From Ascochyta rabiei (Eukaryota; Ascomycota; Dothideomycetes; Pleosporales; Didymellaceae): DNA of 64,000 nucleotides. This document shows positions 54,560 to 64,000 of this stretch, piece by piece. A program made the translations under genes and the position numbers. Below the pieces are notes generated by a model that searched no databases, was not told the DNA's origin, and was given only the letters and a program-made list of their open reading frames with translations. The first letter of the stretch is position 1. Each line of letters opens with the position of its first letter. The stretch spans positions 930,001 to 994,000 of the forward strand of contig NC_082405.1 in the NCBI RefSeq assembly GCF_004011695.2. The letters are read 5' to 3'.

Positions 54560-57500
54560 GTCGCACGTACTTTCCCACCACGGCCAGCAGCTGCCCCATC
54601 TGATACGGTTTCGTGATGACCTCGTCGAACCCGCACGCTTTCATCTCCTGCACCTGCTCCGCCCGCGCGTTGCCCGTGATGGCCACCATGGGGATCGCGC
54701 TGCTCAGGTGGCCCGCGCCTTGGAGCTGCCGCACGCGCCGCACGCACGTCTTGCCGTCCATGACGGACATCTCGAGGTCGCAGAGCACCATGTCTAGTCT
54801 TTGCGCGCTGCCGCCATGGGTCTTTGCGTGCAAGGGGTTCCAGCTCGATGTGGATAGGGCCCCTAGTGCTTCTTCGCCGTTGTTGGCGGCGAGGGTGTCG
54901 TAGCCGTTCTTTGTGATTAGTCTTCGCAGGAGTCGCTGGTTGATCAGGTTGTCTTCCACAATGAGTATGGTTGGTTTGGAATCTGAAGATGACTGTTCGT
55001 GCGCAGCCTGGTTTTCGGGAGTAGCTTCGCTCTTCAGCCGTGTGGGGACGACGTGTTGTTGCATTGCCGGCGAGGCCATGTTCATGTGCTGCAGGTCAAG
55101 CGGTGGCTCTGCAAGCTCCGCTGTCTGGTCGCGGCGGACTTTGATATAGAATTCAAAGTTGCTGCCGAATCCTGCCTGTGTGCTGAGCCCTATTCGTCCG
55201 CCGTGCAGCTCAGCCAGATCTCTGGAGATGTAGAGACCGAGCCCTGAGCCCCCGAATTGAGCGTGCGTGCGAGGCGAGGCTTGCATGAATTTCTGGAACA
55301 GAGAGCTGGCTTCTTCGGGCGTCATTCCCAATCCGCTATCCTTGACAGAGAAGGACAAGTACAAAGTATCCCCTTATCCCCATTCAGACAGGTTGGTGGG
55401 ATCATGATGTTGAGCGCCCGATGGCACGTATCTAGTACTCATTGGCTTGTTTGCAGGCTCTTCTAGGTGAGCGTTCGCGTCATCTCAAGGTCCCGCTTCT
55501 TTCCTTTCTTCGTAAACTTGATGGCGTTAGAGAGCAAGTTGATGACGATCTGCGTCACTCTATGAGGATCAATCATGACTCTCTCCACCCCCAACGATTG
55601 TAGCCCTCCCCTACCGTGAGATTAGTATTCATGCCCGATGCGCGTATCTCGGGCGCAAATAGCTCCAAAATGCCCTTTGAAGCGTCGCTGCTCTCAAGTT
55701 TGAATTTCACGTTATCCATCAGCTCGGACGCGCAGTGGAAAATGGCGTTGAGAGGGTTCCCTGGATGTGAATTAGCTTGTCTGATCCTAGAAAGCAAGTG
55801 AGTACGCACTCATCTCATGCGACGTAACGTCCAGGAAGTTTTCTTGCTGTCGTTTCTGCTCCAGCGCTTCGGAAAGTTGTTCAGCCTGTATCTTCTCTGC
55901 CTATTTGAACGAGGAAATATCCGTGATGCAACCCAACGTGGCCGTGAGCTGGCCGTCCTCTGAAATTTCAGGATAAACGGTCCCCAGCGCCCATGTCCGA
56001 TCTAGCGAGCCTTCGACGCCATCTTTCTGTGATTTCCAAGGTTTCTTGAATTGTATGTCGAATGCGATAGCCTCTTCGTGTTTGGAGTTAGTGTAACCGT
56101 TCCAAATGGAGCTGATGTCGGCAATGCAGTCCGGGTGGATCGCGTCCAACCAAGCCATTGGGCCAGTCAATTTCTCGCCAGATTTCCCTATAATGGCTTC
56201 AAACGCAGTGTTCCAGAGCGTTAATACATCATCGGTGTTATACATATACATCCCTACATGTGCCTTTTCTGCGAAGCGCCAGAACCGTTCCTCTAATTTA
56301 GATGTAATCTGTGCCTTGTGGAGCTCTTTTTCTTTTTCTATGCCTTTTACGACATTGATGCCGTTCTCGATTTGCTTGGTCATCAGACCAAGGAACGACC
56401 GGTAGTCTTCGTCAAGCTTTCTGAGCGGACTCGTTCCGATAACTATGACACCTGCTACGTTGTTCTCGATGAAGTTCCTCAGAGGGTGGATGACAACCTC
56501 TCGACACGGGACTCGTAGGTCGTATTCCCTGAGCTGGTCCAGCGTACTTTGGGTCAGACTGTCGTCATAGGTGGAAAGTATTCTTGATTCGTAATTACGG
56601 CAAACTTCTAGGAGAACACGATTTAGACCAAATTGAGGTACATCGGGGTCGCCTCTTGGTGGGGTCTTATGGTGATTCTCGTTCAGACCTGCGGTGGCTT
56701 GCAAGGTCAGGTCCAGTGTGTCGTTCTTGAGGCCCGTACTGTAGACGGCTGAAAAATGAACGTCGCTGCTGGCGCCATCAAGCACACCAAATGCTATCGC
56801 CATTGCTTTGTTGATGTCAGTCAAGATCTGTGTTTTTCGTTCAGATATGACCTCGTGTGTGGTCTCATGAACGTGTGTAAATATACCCGCTACAGAGCCA
56901 TCTGCAGCGAGCATGGGAGCCATGTAGAGATTGGCAAAGGTCTCTTCTGAGAAGCCGTCGCGCACAAGTATTCGTCGAAGCTTTTTCGGTTGAACGGATT
57001 GGCCTGTTTGTCTTATGCCATGAAGACGTTGTAGTGTTCTTTCCATTGCTCGAAATTCTCTTTAAAGGGACGACCCATCGCGCGAGGGTGCTTTTCTCCG
57101 ACAACGACCGAATATGCCTGATTGTAGAGGAGCGTGTATTGGTCTCCCCATGCTATGTTGATTGGGTCCGAAGTTGCCAGCGCAAATTCACATGCGTGTC
57201 GAAGCTCTGCCGGCCACAACTCAACCAGGCCGCATGGTGAAGATGCCCAATTGTACTCCCGCATCCACTTCAAATGATCGAGGTCACCAAGGTGACCATG
57301 AGGAAGGATCTCTCCCAGCGGTGGCCGATGAGGAATATCTCTAATTGACAGGGCGGCGTTGGTAGACTTCTGTGTTTCCGCGCCTCTACCTTCTGGAGCA
57401 GCGGTGGAGACTGTCCAGCCCCCGTGCTGCTCTGTTGATACGGCCACGAGCCACCGATCTCCTACGATCGTCACAGTCCATTTGGCCCCACAAAACAAAA

Positions 57501-57777
57501 CCAGCGATTCGAGCAGGCCTGCATGAAGGGTGCGACCAGAGTGACTTAGAGAGCTGAAGCTGTTCGTAAACGCTGCAGTTGTTTGGCTCAAATCAACAAG
57601 CTCTGCGTGCAAAGACCTGAATCGTTGTAGCGCTGGATTGGTGTGTTGGAGGACAACTTCTTGAGTCTCTCTATTCAAATTTGGGTCTGGATCCAAAAGG
57701 TGCAGCACGAACGTCGGCTGCAGGCTGGCATCCAGATACTCCAGTAGAAGAGCAAGGGGACCTTCGTACATGACCAT
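54513..57777 (-). pseudogene. Hybrid histidine kinase (PAS-GAF-PAS-HisKA-HATPase-REC), decayed
   Basis: Reads on the minus strand as a fungal two-component hybrid kinase. PAS-like start (LQPTFVLHLLDPD...PCGLVELWPAELRHA), GAF-like middle, a second PAS (FAEKAHVGMYMYNTDDVLTLWN), then H-box (FLDVTSHEM plus RNPL across a 49-nt intron, 55809-55761), N-box (VTQIVINLLSNAIKFT), G-boxes (DSGLGM, GGSGLGLYIS) and a receiver domain (ILIVEDN, VLCDLEM, TKPY). The reading frame is broken at least five times: a frameshift at 57046-57013; TAG at 55903-55901 where the family has Trp before the H-box; a frameshift at about 55610-55590; another at about 55480; and TAA at 55376-55374 inside EWG.GDTLYL. Both stops are transitions. 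No GT-AG intron of reasonable size removes these lesions. It cannot make a full kinase, though the receiver part (55364-54513) stays open. Confidence 0.85.
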
Positions 57778-58768
57778 TGCAGGGTCAAAGGTCCAACTAC
57801 TACAAGCGGTATTGCTTGGTGACGGCCCGGAGCTCTATGCCATTCGCCCCATATCGCATCTGAGATTTGAGGTTCGCACAAAACAGAATAGATGTACGTG
57901 AAGTACCCAATGCGGCTCTCGAGTGTAATAGGAATGTTCGTGCGCTGGAACGCTGTCCGCCACCCCAGTCCAACAGACCAGGCCTGGTTAGACAGATCTC
58001 GGGAAGGCCATACATCCCGTGACGGCCTTGCTTCTCAAGCGCTAACAACAGCTTCGGTGGCGTAACGAGTCGTTCGCGAGCCGGTTTTATACTAGTCTGT
58101 ACCGCGCAAGTCACGTGATAGCATAATCGTATTTAATTCATGCATATGCGTATATACTTGTTTATTGTGACACTTCTTCAGACTGTGCAAGAGAACTGCT
58201 CGCGTCAGATTGTGAAATGTATCTTTTTAACGATCGAAGATACCGCCCGACGAAGCCCAGGGTGACCCAGCTGCTGACACCTCAAAAAGAAGCTACTACT
58301 AATATCATCGAAGGCGAAGGTTGAGGAAATCTGTATATGGAAATGTGTACATAGATTCGTTGCTCAGTCCAATGTTGTTATTGAGGCAAAGGGTTCAGGA
58401 TTCGCTTTTCTAAAACGCTCAGAAAGTCCTTCCATCCAACACTCGTTGCAAGTTGAAGTCTACATCATGACAAGAGGCCCAATAATCTTACTTCTTTCCG
58501 ATCCTCCTCTCGTTCCGCTTCCCATTCAACCCCGCTGTTGCGGAAATCATTTCCTCTCTAATATCCTCGGCTCTCATCGGAGGACGACGACCCTGCCAAG
58601 CCATCCACTTTGTGCTGAGCACCGATCATTCACCGAGCGTATTTACTACCTCCCAGTTATCTGTTCCCTGCACCACTCTCTGCAAGCTCACCTGTGATTT
58701 CAACAGACCGTGCCTCATACAGGCTTCAATTCTGACAGCGGTCGCGTGCCTCAGGAGCTTTTTTCGCG
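57778..58768. other. Divergent intergenic region
   Basis: Former promoter of the kinase remnant and promoter of the reductase gene. A 104-codon minus frame from the ATG at 58114 (MTCAVQTSIKPARERL) may be leader or an old first exon of the kinase. Nothing was recognised elsewhere. Confidence 0.35.
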
Positions 58769-59792
58769 ATGTCTTCGCCCTTCTCGACGCAGTACGTCAC
58801 GGGCATTTACCTGCCCTCGGCCGTCTTGCTGATTGGAACCGCTGCGTTCAAAAGTGAATGGCTGCCATACGCTCTTGCTCTCACAGCGATATTGACTGGC
58901 GCTGTTCTTTTCAGCAGCCAAGGTACGTTTACACTCCTTCAAGCAGCTATGAGCAATTACTAACGCTTCTAGGCGGCGGTCGCAAAGTGCTGAAGCCTGA
59001 TGCTTTCCAGGAGTTTGAGCTTGGGGAGAAGACGGTTCTTTCTCACAACACAGCAATGTACGCATGCTCTGCTCTTGCAGTTCCTTCCTGTTGTCTAACT
59101 TGAGTAGCTACCGCTTCAAGCTCCCCAAGGAGAACGACATCCTCGGCCTTCCAATTGGCCAGCACATCTCTCTCGCCGCCAACATCGAAGGCCAGCCCAA
59201 AGAAGTCGTCCGCTCGTACACCCCAACCTCCTCCGATAACGACAAGGGTTTCTTTGATCTCCTGATCAAGTCCTACCCCACCGGTAACATCTCGAAGTAT
59301 GTTGCAAACCTCAAGATCGGCGACAAGATGAAGGTCAAGGGTCCCAAGGGTGCCATGGTCTACACCCCCAACATGGTCAGGCACTTTGGTATGATCGCTG
59401 GCGGCACTGGTATCACACCCATGCTGCAAGTTGTCAAGGCTATTCACCGCGGTCGCGCCGCTGGCGACAAGACAGAAGTTGATCTCATCTTCGCAAACGT
59501 CAACCCTGAGGACATTCTCCTCAAGGACGACCTCGATGCGCTCGCTGCCAGGGACCCCAAGTTCCGCGTGCACTACGTTTTGAACAACCCACCTGAGGGG
59601 TGGAACGGCGGTGTGGGCTTTGTGACCGCGGACATGATCAAGGAGAAGCTCCCTGCGCCGGCCAGCGACGTCAAGATCCTGATCTGCGGTCCCCCGCCTA
59701 TGGTCGCAGCGATGAAGAAGGCCACCGAGGGTCTGGGTTTCACCAAGGCCAGACCTGTCAGCAAGCTCGAGGATCAGGTCTTCTGCTTCTAG
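58769..59792 (+). CDS. cbr1: NADH-cytochrome b5 reductase
   Basis: Three exons, 58769-58922, 58973-59057 and 59108-59792; introns 50 nt each, the first with a perfect TACTAAC branch site; 307 aa. A flavoprotein that passes electrons from NADH to cytochrome b5 for sterol and fatty-acid desaturation, on the ER or outer mitochondrial membrane. An N-terminal hydrophobic anchor ([14 protein letters not shown], then [13 protein letters not shown]), [10 protein letters not shown], the FAD motif [22 protein letters not shown], the NADH motif [10 protein letters not shown], the CGPPPM block, and the conserved end EDQVFCF. Length matches Cbr1; the Mcr1-type paralogue is less likely because there is no import presequence. 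Confidence 0.93.
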
Positions 59793-60285
59793 GCACCACA
59801 ACAATGTGCACTATAGGAGATTCGGAAAGTGTGGAAGCAGGGGAGTCGGAAGTGCCGGGCAAGTTGGACACGTCGGAAACGTCGGAAAGCATCTGTAGAT
59901 ACTCCAGTCGAGCGTTTGTGCGTATACAATCTACTATGGTAGCAGGCACAAGTAGTGTAGGTGGGTCACGCAGCAGCTCAACAGGGACAACCAGCAACTA
60001 ATACCAGTTTCGTTGGCTTAGATGAAAGGAGAGTTCTTGCCCGCATACCGCTGGACGCAATTACCCACCTACATGATTTCAGCCTAATACCAGGGTAACA
60101 AGATAAGCGTGTCGAACAAGACGTCAGGATTGAACGTACTCCATGTCTTGCAAGTCGACAACAACCACACAGCTTCAGTCAAAACGACATGGTCATAGTC
60201 AAGTAAGAGGTGGATTCGAATTCTCAATTCGCTGCTCTAGCGTGAAAAAAAATCCAAGCTTGCCTATGCACAACCCAAAGCCCGT
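59793..60285. other. Convergent intergenic region
   Basis: 3' regions of the reductase and nitroreductase genes. A Gly/Ser-rich run (near 59820-59900, gtcggaa-type repeats) is not coding with support. Confidence 0.4.
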
Positions 60286-61452
60286 CTACTCCTTGGAGCC
60301 GTGAACGAACAGGCGCTCACCAAACGTCTTCTGGAACTGCTTCTCGCCGGGCTCGCCAGCACGGCCACCAAAGACCAGCTGCGACCTGAGCTTCCACTCG
60401 AGCGGGATGCTCCAGTGCTCGGCGGCCTTCTGGTCGATGACGGGGTTGTAGTGCTGCAGGTTTGCGCCGAAGCCCTCGGCCTCGAGCGCGACCCACAGCG
60501 CGTACTGGTGCATGGCGTTGGTGTGCTCGGACCAGTCGCCGAAGTGGTGTGCGTAGATGGGGAACTGCTTGCGCAGGTTCTCGACGGGCTCGGGGGCTTC
60601 GTAGAAGAGCACCTGATGTTGTTGTCAGTCGTGTTGTGGCGCTGGGGAGGGGTATCGGTGATGGGATGGTGGGGCTGGCTCGCGTCATGCTTGCGTGGTG
60701 GGGCAATGAGAGCTCGCTCGTGGGGCTGCGAGCTTCTCCCACATCATGCAACACATCGCGCCACGCTGCCCTCCAGCAACCCCTTGAGACAACGAGAAGG
60801 AGGGGGTACTCACAGTGCCGTAGGCAGCCCTGAAGCCGCTGATCCTCTGCTTGGTGCCATCGAACTTGTCCTCGGGTGTCAAGGGCTTGAGAACCTCGAC
60901 AACGTAGTCCCAGAACTGCTCGTGGTCCTTGTTGAGCAGGACAACGAGGCGAGTGGACTGGGAGTTGAAAGATGAAGGGACATGGAGAACGGCCTGCTCG
61001 ACGAGCTCCTTGATCTTGGAGTCCGAGATGGGCGCCTCCTTGTTGAGCTGGTAGTATGTGCGGCGCTCCTTGATGGCCTCGACGACCGACTTTGTGAGCT
61101 GGGAGGTAGCCATTGTTGGGGATGTGGTGGAGAAGGGTTTGCCGGGTATCAAAGAAGAAGCTGAAGCTAGAGGAGCAAGACAAGTGGGCGTTGAATGAAG
61201 AATAGAAGAAGATGAAGCAATGGTGCTTTTGTAGTTTGAGCCCCTCCCACTGACCCCGCGCACCACACCTTTAGCAATACTGCGAAGCACTTGCGCCATC
61301 GAATCTGTCGCTGGAAGCGGTATGGTACTAATCCGAGTCTCACGTGAAAAGTGTGCCGGCACTTGGATGTGGGGTGTCAAATGCTGCAGCAGGAGAGCAA
61401 GAAGCACACCAACGAACAACCCCGTTAGCAACGATCGTGCGGCAACGGACAT
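60286..61452 (-). CDS. Nitroreductase-family oxidoreductase (Frm2/Hbn1-like)
   Basis: Exon 2 is 60612-60286; exon 1 ends at 60814 (GTGAGT donor, 201-nt intron). Starting at the ATG at 61113 (MATSQLTKSVVEAIKERR) it is 208 aa, the usual length of fungal Frm2/Hbn1 nitroreductases: FMN enzymes linked to lipid signalling and oxidative stress. Shows ERRTYYQLNKEAPIS, AVLHVPSSFNSQSTR, FWDYVVEVLKP, the spliced FRAAYGTVLFYE, and FGANLQHYNPVI. The frame stays open to two further ATGs. From 61299 it gives an Arg/Ser-rich stretch ending GKPFSTTSPT, like a mitochondrial presequence. From 61452 it adds a hydrophobic segment (LLTGLFVGVLLALLLQHL). Length from 61452 would be 321 aa. Which start is used is open. 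Confidence 0.85.
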
Positions 61453-62199
61453 GGATGGCGTGCTGGGACGGTCAGGATTTCAAGCCAAAACCGAGCGTGA
61501 CGGAGGCTTGTGTGAGTGCATGAAAGTTCTAGACACCGGGGCTATTGAACCAGTTGCGTGTCTTGCATGTGTACACAGTAGCATTGCGGTTGCTTGTTGG
61601 CATTGCTTACGAGATAGCTGCCATGTTGAGGCTCGGTGGGGCGGAAGCCGGGATCTTCATGCTGCCGGTGCTTAACAGGGTAGATGTCAGCTACGCGGGC
61701 AATTTCCGCGCTCGTATCATCGCACCCCATCAACATAGAGGGGACCAGTACAGGTAGATTGACATGCTTTTATCTCTCAGACCCGTTCTCTATAGGCTGT
61801 CGCGATTAATCTTTGCATCAAGCCCGGATTCTATTATTAAAACCCCGTGCCGACTGTTTGTATCCAATAGGGCACTGCAAGTACTATGAAGAGCTTCATT
61901 TCAATCTCATATATTCAGATGCTCTACCGCTCTAAGAGGAGAGTGTTGGCAACAGTCGCCATGCTATGCTCGCCATGCCATTTTGATACAGCCTGACATG
62001 AAAAGCAGGGTTAGAAGTGAGATCGTCGCAAAGTAAACCGACCAGAGATGAGACAGTATGATACATGCTCAGTAACGCCCAGATGTCCCGAACCTGTCCA
62101 TCAGTATATACCTACCCCCGTGAATCAGAAACAATGATTTTGGATATCGAGAACGTCCCTTCCGCGTTCTCTATGCATGCGCCGCATTGTAGGTGCGAT
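61453..62199. other. Intergenic region
   Basis: Promoter of the nitroreductase gene and 3' flank of the next gene. No other feature was recognised. Confidence 0.4.
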
Positions 62200-64000
62200 C
62201 TATGAAGAATCGCACTCATATAATGTGCACTGGTGGTGTCTGGGTTCCAATACCTCTAGCAACGTATCGAAAATCTCGTCACCGTCACCACCGTCCACAT
62301 CGTCATCTTCATCTTCGTCTTCGTCTTCATCAAGTCGCCTTCGTTGTGCGGTGGGAGTTCTGTCTCCTTCTGATTGTGAGGCATCATTCTCTGACTCAAA
62401 GCCACTGTCGTCGCCCGAGAAGCTCACCATCTCTTGTGCGCCGACGCCGACACCCGAGTCGGAAGATGATACGCTGACCTCGTCACCGTCGGTAACCCCG
62501 TGCCAGCTCTGCTCGCCGTCGTCATCATCATCGGCGTCGTCAGCATCCTCATTGCCGTCATCGTCATCGTCAGGCTCTGTGTCTCCTCCCTGGTTGTAGC
62601 CACCAAAAGCAGGACCGCCAATGAACGGACCCGAGGCTGGTGTAGCATATGCGAACGCTGCAGGATTGCTTGTACGGGTCGTGGATCGCTGACTAGGACG
62701 GCTTGTTACGTCCGAGCTTGACCTTGGAAGGGCAGGATGCGTGAAATGAGGAGATGGTGGCTCCCTTGAGCGTCGCGGAGTGGGATTGCAGACAGTGACT
62801 TGGGCTTCTTCAGGAGCAGCCTCTTCTTGTCGTGGCGACGACGAGTATGTGACCCGCCGACGTTTGAGCCGAGCTACCGAAACACTTGGAGCACGTGCGT
62901 GCAATGGCTGCGATGATGCGTGCTTGGTAGGAGATGAGTTGAGACGTCGCTTCGCTGATCCTGGAACCTCAAGGACCGAAGTCGACACTGTGCGGCTCAA
63001 GGATCTAGGTCGTTGTTGACGGAACAAGCTTAGAGGCGAGAGAGGCTGCTGCTGCCTATTCTTCAGGATAGAACTGGGTGTGATCGATCGGCGCCACTGC
63101 CGATCTGCTGGGCGCATAGATAACTCGACTGACTGATGGCTGCTGAATGAGGACTGGACACTGACAGGAGGAGCGTCGTATGTAGCAGCGTATTGCCAGC
63201 ATGCCTCCTTCGCATCCGCCTCTGGAACTGGCTGACAGTGCTCATCGTTACCGTCCATTTGCAAGTCCTGGTCCGGTTGGTACCGAGGCAGCTGCCGCAA
63301 CTCTGGCCAGGTCCATGAGCTGCCCATCTCGTCGCTACGTTGCACATATGCCTCACGTTGTGTGACGTACAGCCTCCTCTTACCGCCTGATACCCGCATG
63401 ATCACACCAGCGGCGAGGAACTGCGCTGACCAATGTGCGGAGCTCGACATCTCACTGGGAGTGAGGAAACGAAGCTTGGATTCCTTCATTACCTTTCTGA
63501 GTGGAATGAAGGAGGCTCTCAGAGCAGGGTGTGTGGCGACCATCTGGTCCTCATCTCGATCAGTAAAGTGCAACCACTCCATGACATCGCTGAACGCATG
63601 GGACAATGTAGCTTGGATGTCTCGAGCGCTGGCGCTCTGCAAAGTGACGTTGCGAATGAACCCTCGACTAAAGAGGCGCTTGTACACCAGATTGTTAGCT
63701 CCACATGCTTTGGGGTACAGCCAGTCGTCGGTCGACCCAGATGCCCAGTCACTGATGGCTTGACTACTCCATCCACTCTCGGTATCGCTAAATACGCCCT
63801 TGACGCCAGGATTGGGACTCGAATCAGTGTCTCGTAGATTCTGGAGACTCTGCGCTAGCTTCAAGGTCCTGGCTTGTGTCCATTCTTCGGAGTCCTGCGT
63901 AGTAGGTTTGGAGGAATCGTGCATTGGCTGATCAGGTGAGAACCAGATGCCACGCAGTTCACGACCCCAGGGCAGCAATATAACTTCGACTTCCCACGGG
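62200..64000 (-). CDS. Disordered acidic protein, 5' end outside the window
   Basis: The frame is open from 62200 (TAA-side end ...YECDSS) to the right edge with no in-frame stop (PWEVEVILLPWGRELRGIW at the edge). There is no convincing ATG, so the start lies beyond 64000. The ordered part (first about 230 residues) contains WLYPKACGANNLVYKRLFSRG, HAFSDVMEWLHF, and AAGVIMRVSGGKRRLYVTQRE. The rest is Ser/Pro/Arg-rich with basic clusters (AKRRLNSS, RLKRRRVTYSSS) suggesting nuclear import. It ends in long Asp/Glu runs encoded by GAT/GAC/GAA triplets (62290-62340, 62520-62580). No family is recognised; a chromatin or nuclear role is guesswork. Confidence 0.7.
   Translation of the reverse strand, partial: PWEVEVILLPWGRELRGIWFSPDQPMHDSSKPTTQDSEEWTQARTLKLAQSLQNLRDTDSSPNPGVKGVFSDTESGWSSQAISDWASGSTDDWLYPKACGANNLVYKRLFSRGFIRNVTLQSASARDIQATLSHAFSDVMEWLHFTDRDEDQMVATHPALRASFIPLRKVMKESKLRFLTPSEMSSSAHWSAQFLAAGVIMRVSGGKRRLYVTQREAYVQRSDEMGSSWTWPELRQLPRYQPDQDLQMDGNDEHCQPVPEADAKEACWQYAATYDAPPVSVQSSFSSHQSVELSMRPADRQWRRSITPSSILKNRQQQPLSPLSLFRQQRPRSLSRTVSTSVLEVPGSAKRRLNSSPTKHASSQPLHARAPSVSVARLKRRRVTYSSSPRQEEAAPEEAQVTVCNPTPRRSREPPSPHFTHPALPRSSSDVTSRPSQRSTTRTSNPAAFAYATPASGPFIGGPAFGGYNQGGDTEPDDDDDGNEDADDADDDDDGEQSWHGVTDGDEVSVSSSDSGVGVGAQEMVSFSGDDSGFESENDASQSEGDRTPTAQRRRLDEDEDEDEDDDVDGGDGDEIFDTLLEVLEPRHHQCTLYECDSS

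Noticed and set aside
57013..57046. Programmed frameshift or small intron in the histidine kinase
   Set aside because: There is no slippery heptamer. The only nearby GT...AG is 24 nt, and larger choices delete family-conserved residues. Other lesions downstream make decay the simpler reading.

Overview
The window is nuclear DNA of a filamentous ascomycete (Pezizomycotina, possibly a Dothideomycete). The evidence is the short 45-60 nt introns with GTRNGT donors and CTRAY branch sites, the fungal gene families (Grg1, Hal4-like kinase, LaeA-like methyltransferase, Rsr1), and a sharp split between a gene-free, TpA-rich repeat block (1 to about 22825) and a balanced-GC gene-bearing block (about 22826 to 64000).

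Repeat block. It is built on a minus-strand Ty3/gypsy LTR retrotransposon present as a tandem array, LTR-internal-LTR-internal-LTR, with a shared middle LTR. LTR copies lie at 1-94 (cut by the window edge), 7030-7158 and 19977-20105. Nearly every reading frame is broken by TAG/TAA codons, as expected from repeat-induced point mutation (RIP, CpA to TpA). Only short reverse transcriptase, RNase H and zinc-knuckle remnants are readable. Copy 2 was later split by a GC-rich Helitron of about 6.6 kb (8471-15111) that shows no RIP. It carries a 1382-codon Rep-helicase ORF and a second, intron-containing gene for a cysteine-cluster protein. Copy 2 also took a 434-bp TA-flanked MITE (16159-16592). An inverted copy of the MITE (21734-22167) sits in a further degenerate element (20106 to about 22825). 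Copy 1 preserves the empty sites of both the Helitron and the first MITE, so the order of events can be read.

Gene block, left to right: Hal4-type kinase (+); atypical short-chain dehydrogenase (-); EMC1, an ER membrane complex subunit (-, 3 exons); Rsr1/Bud1 small GTPase (+, 6 exons); Grg1-type stress protein (+); MARVEL-domain membrane protein (-); Ure2-like glutathione transferase (-); secreted HAD phosphatase (-); small PPxY protein (+); MFS sugar transporter (+, 4 exons); LaeA-like methyltransferase (-) sharing a promoter region with a cytochrome P450 (+); a decayed hybrid histidine kinase (-); NADH-cytochrome b5 reductase (+); Frm2/Hbn1-type nitroreductase (-); and an acidic, disordered protein whose 5' end lies beyond the window (-).

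Most of these are independent housekeeping or lineage genes, not a cluster. The methyltransferase-P450 pair is the only arrangement suggesting shared control. The most unusual biology is the Helitron: nearly intact, carrying a companion cysteine-cluster gene, yet with a lost helicase arginine and a broken N-terminus. Also notable are the histidine kinase pseudogene and a perfectly homogeneous 13-unit coding minisatellite. All gene models were spliced by eye; exon joins were checked only for frame and consensus sites.
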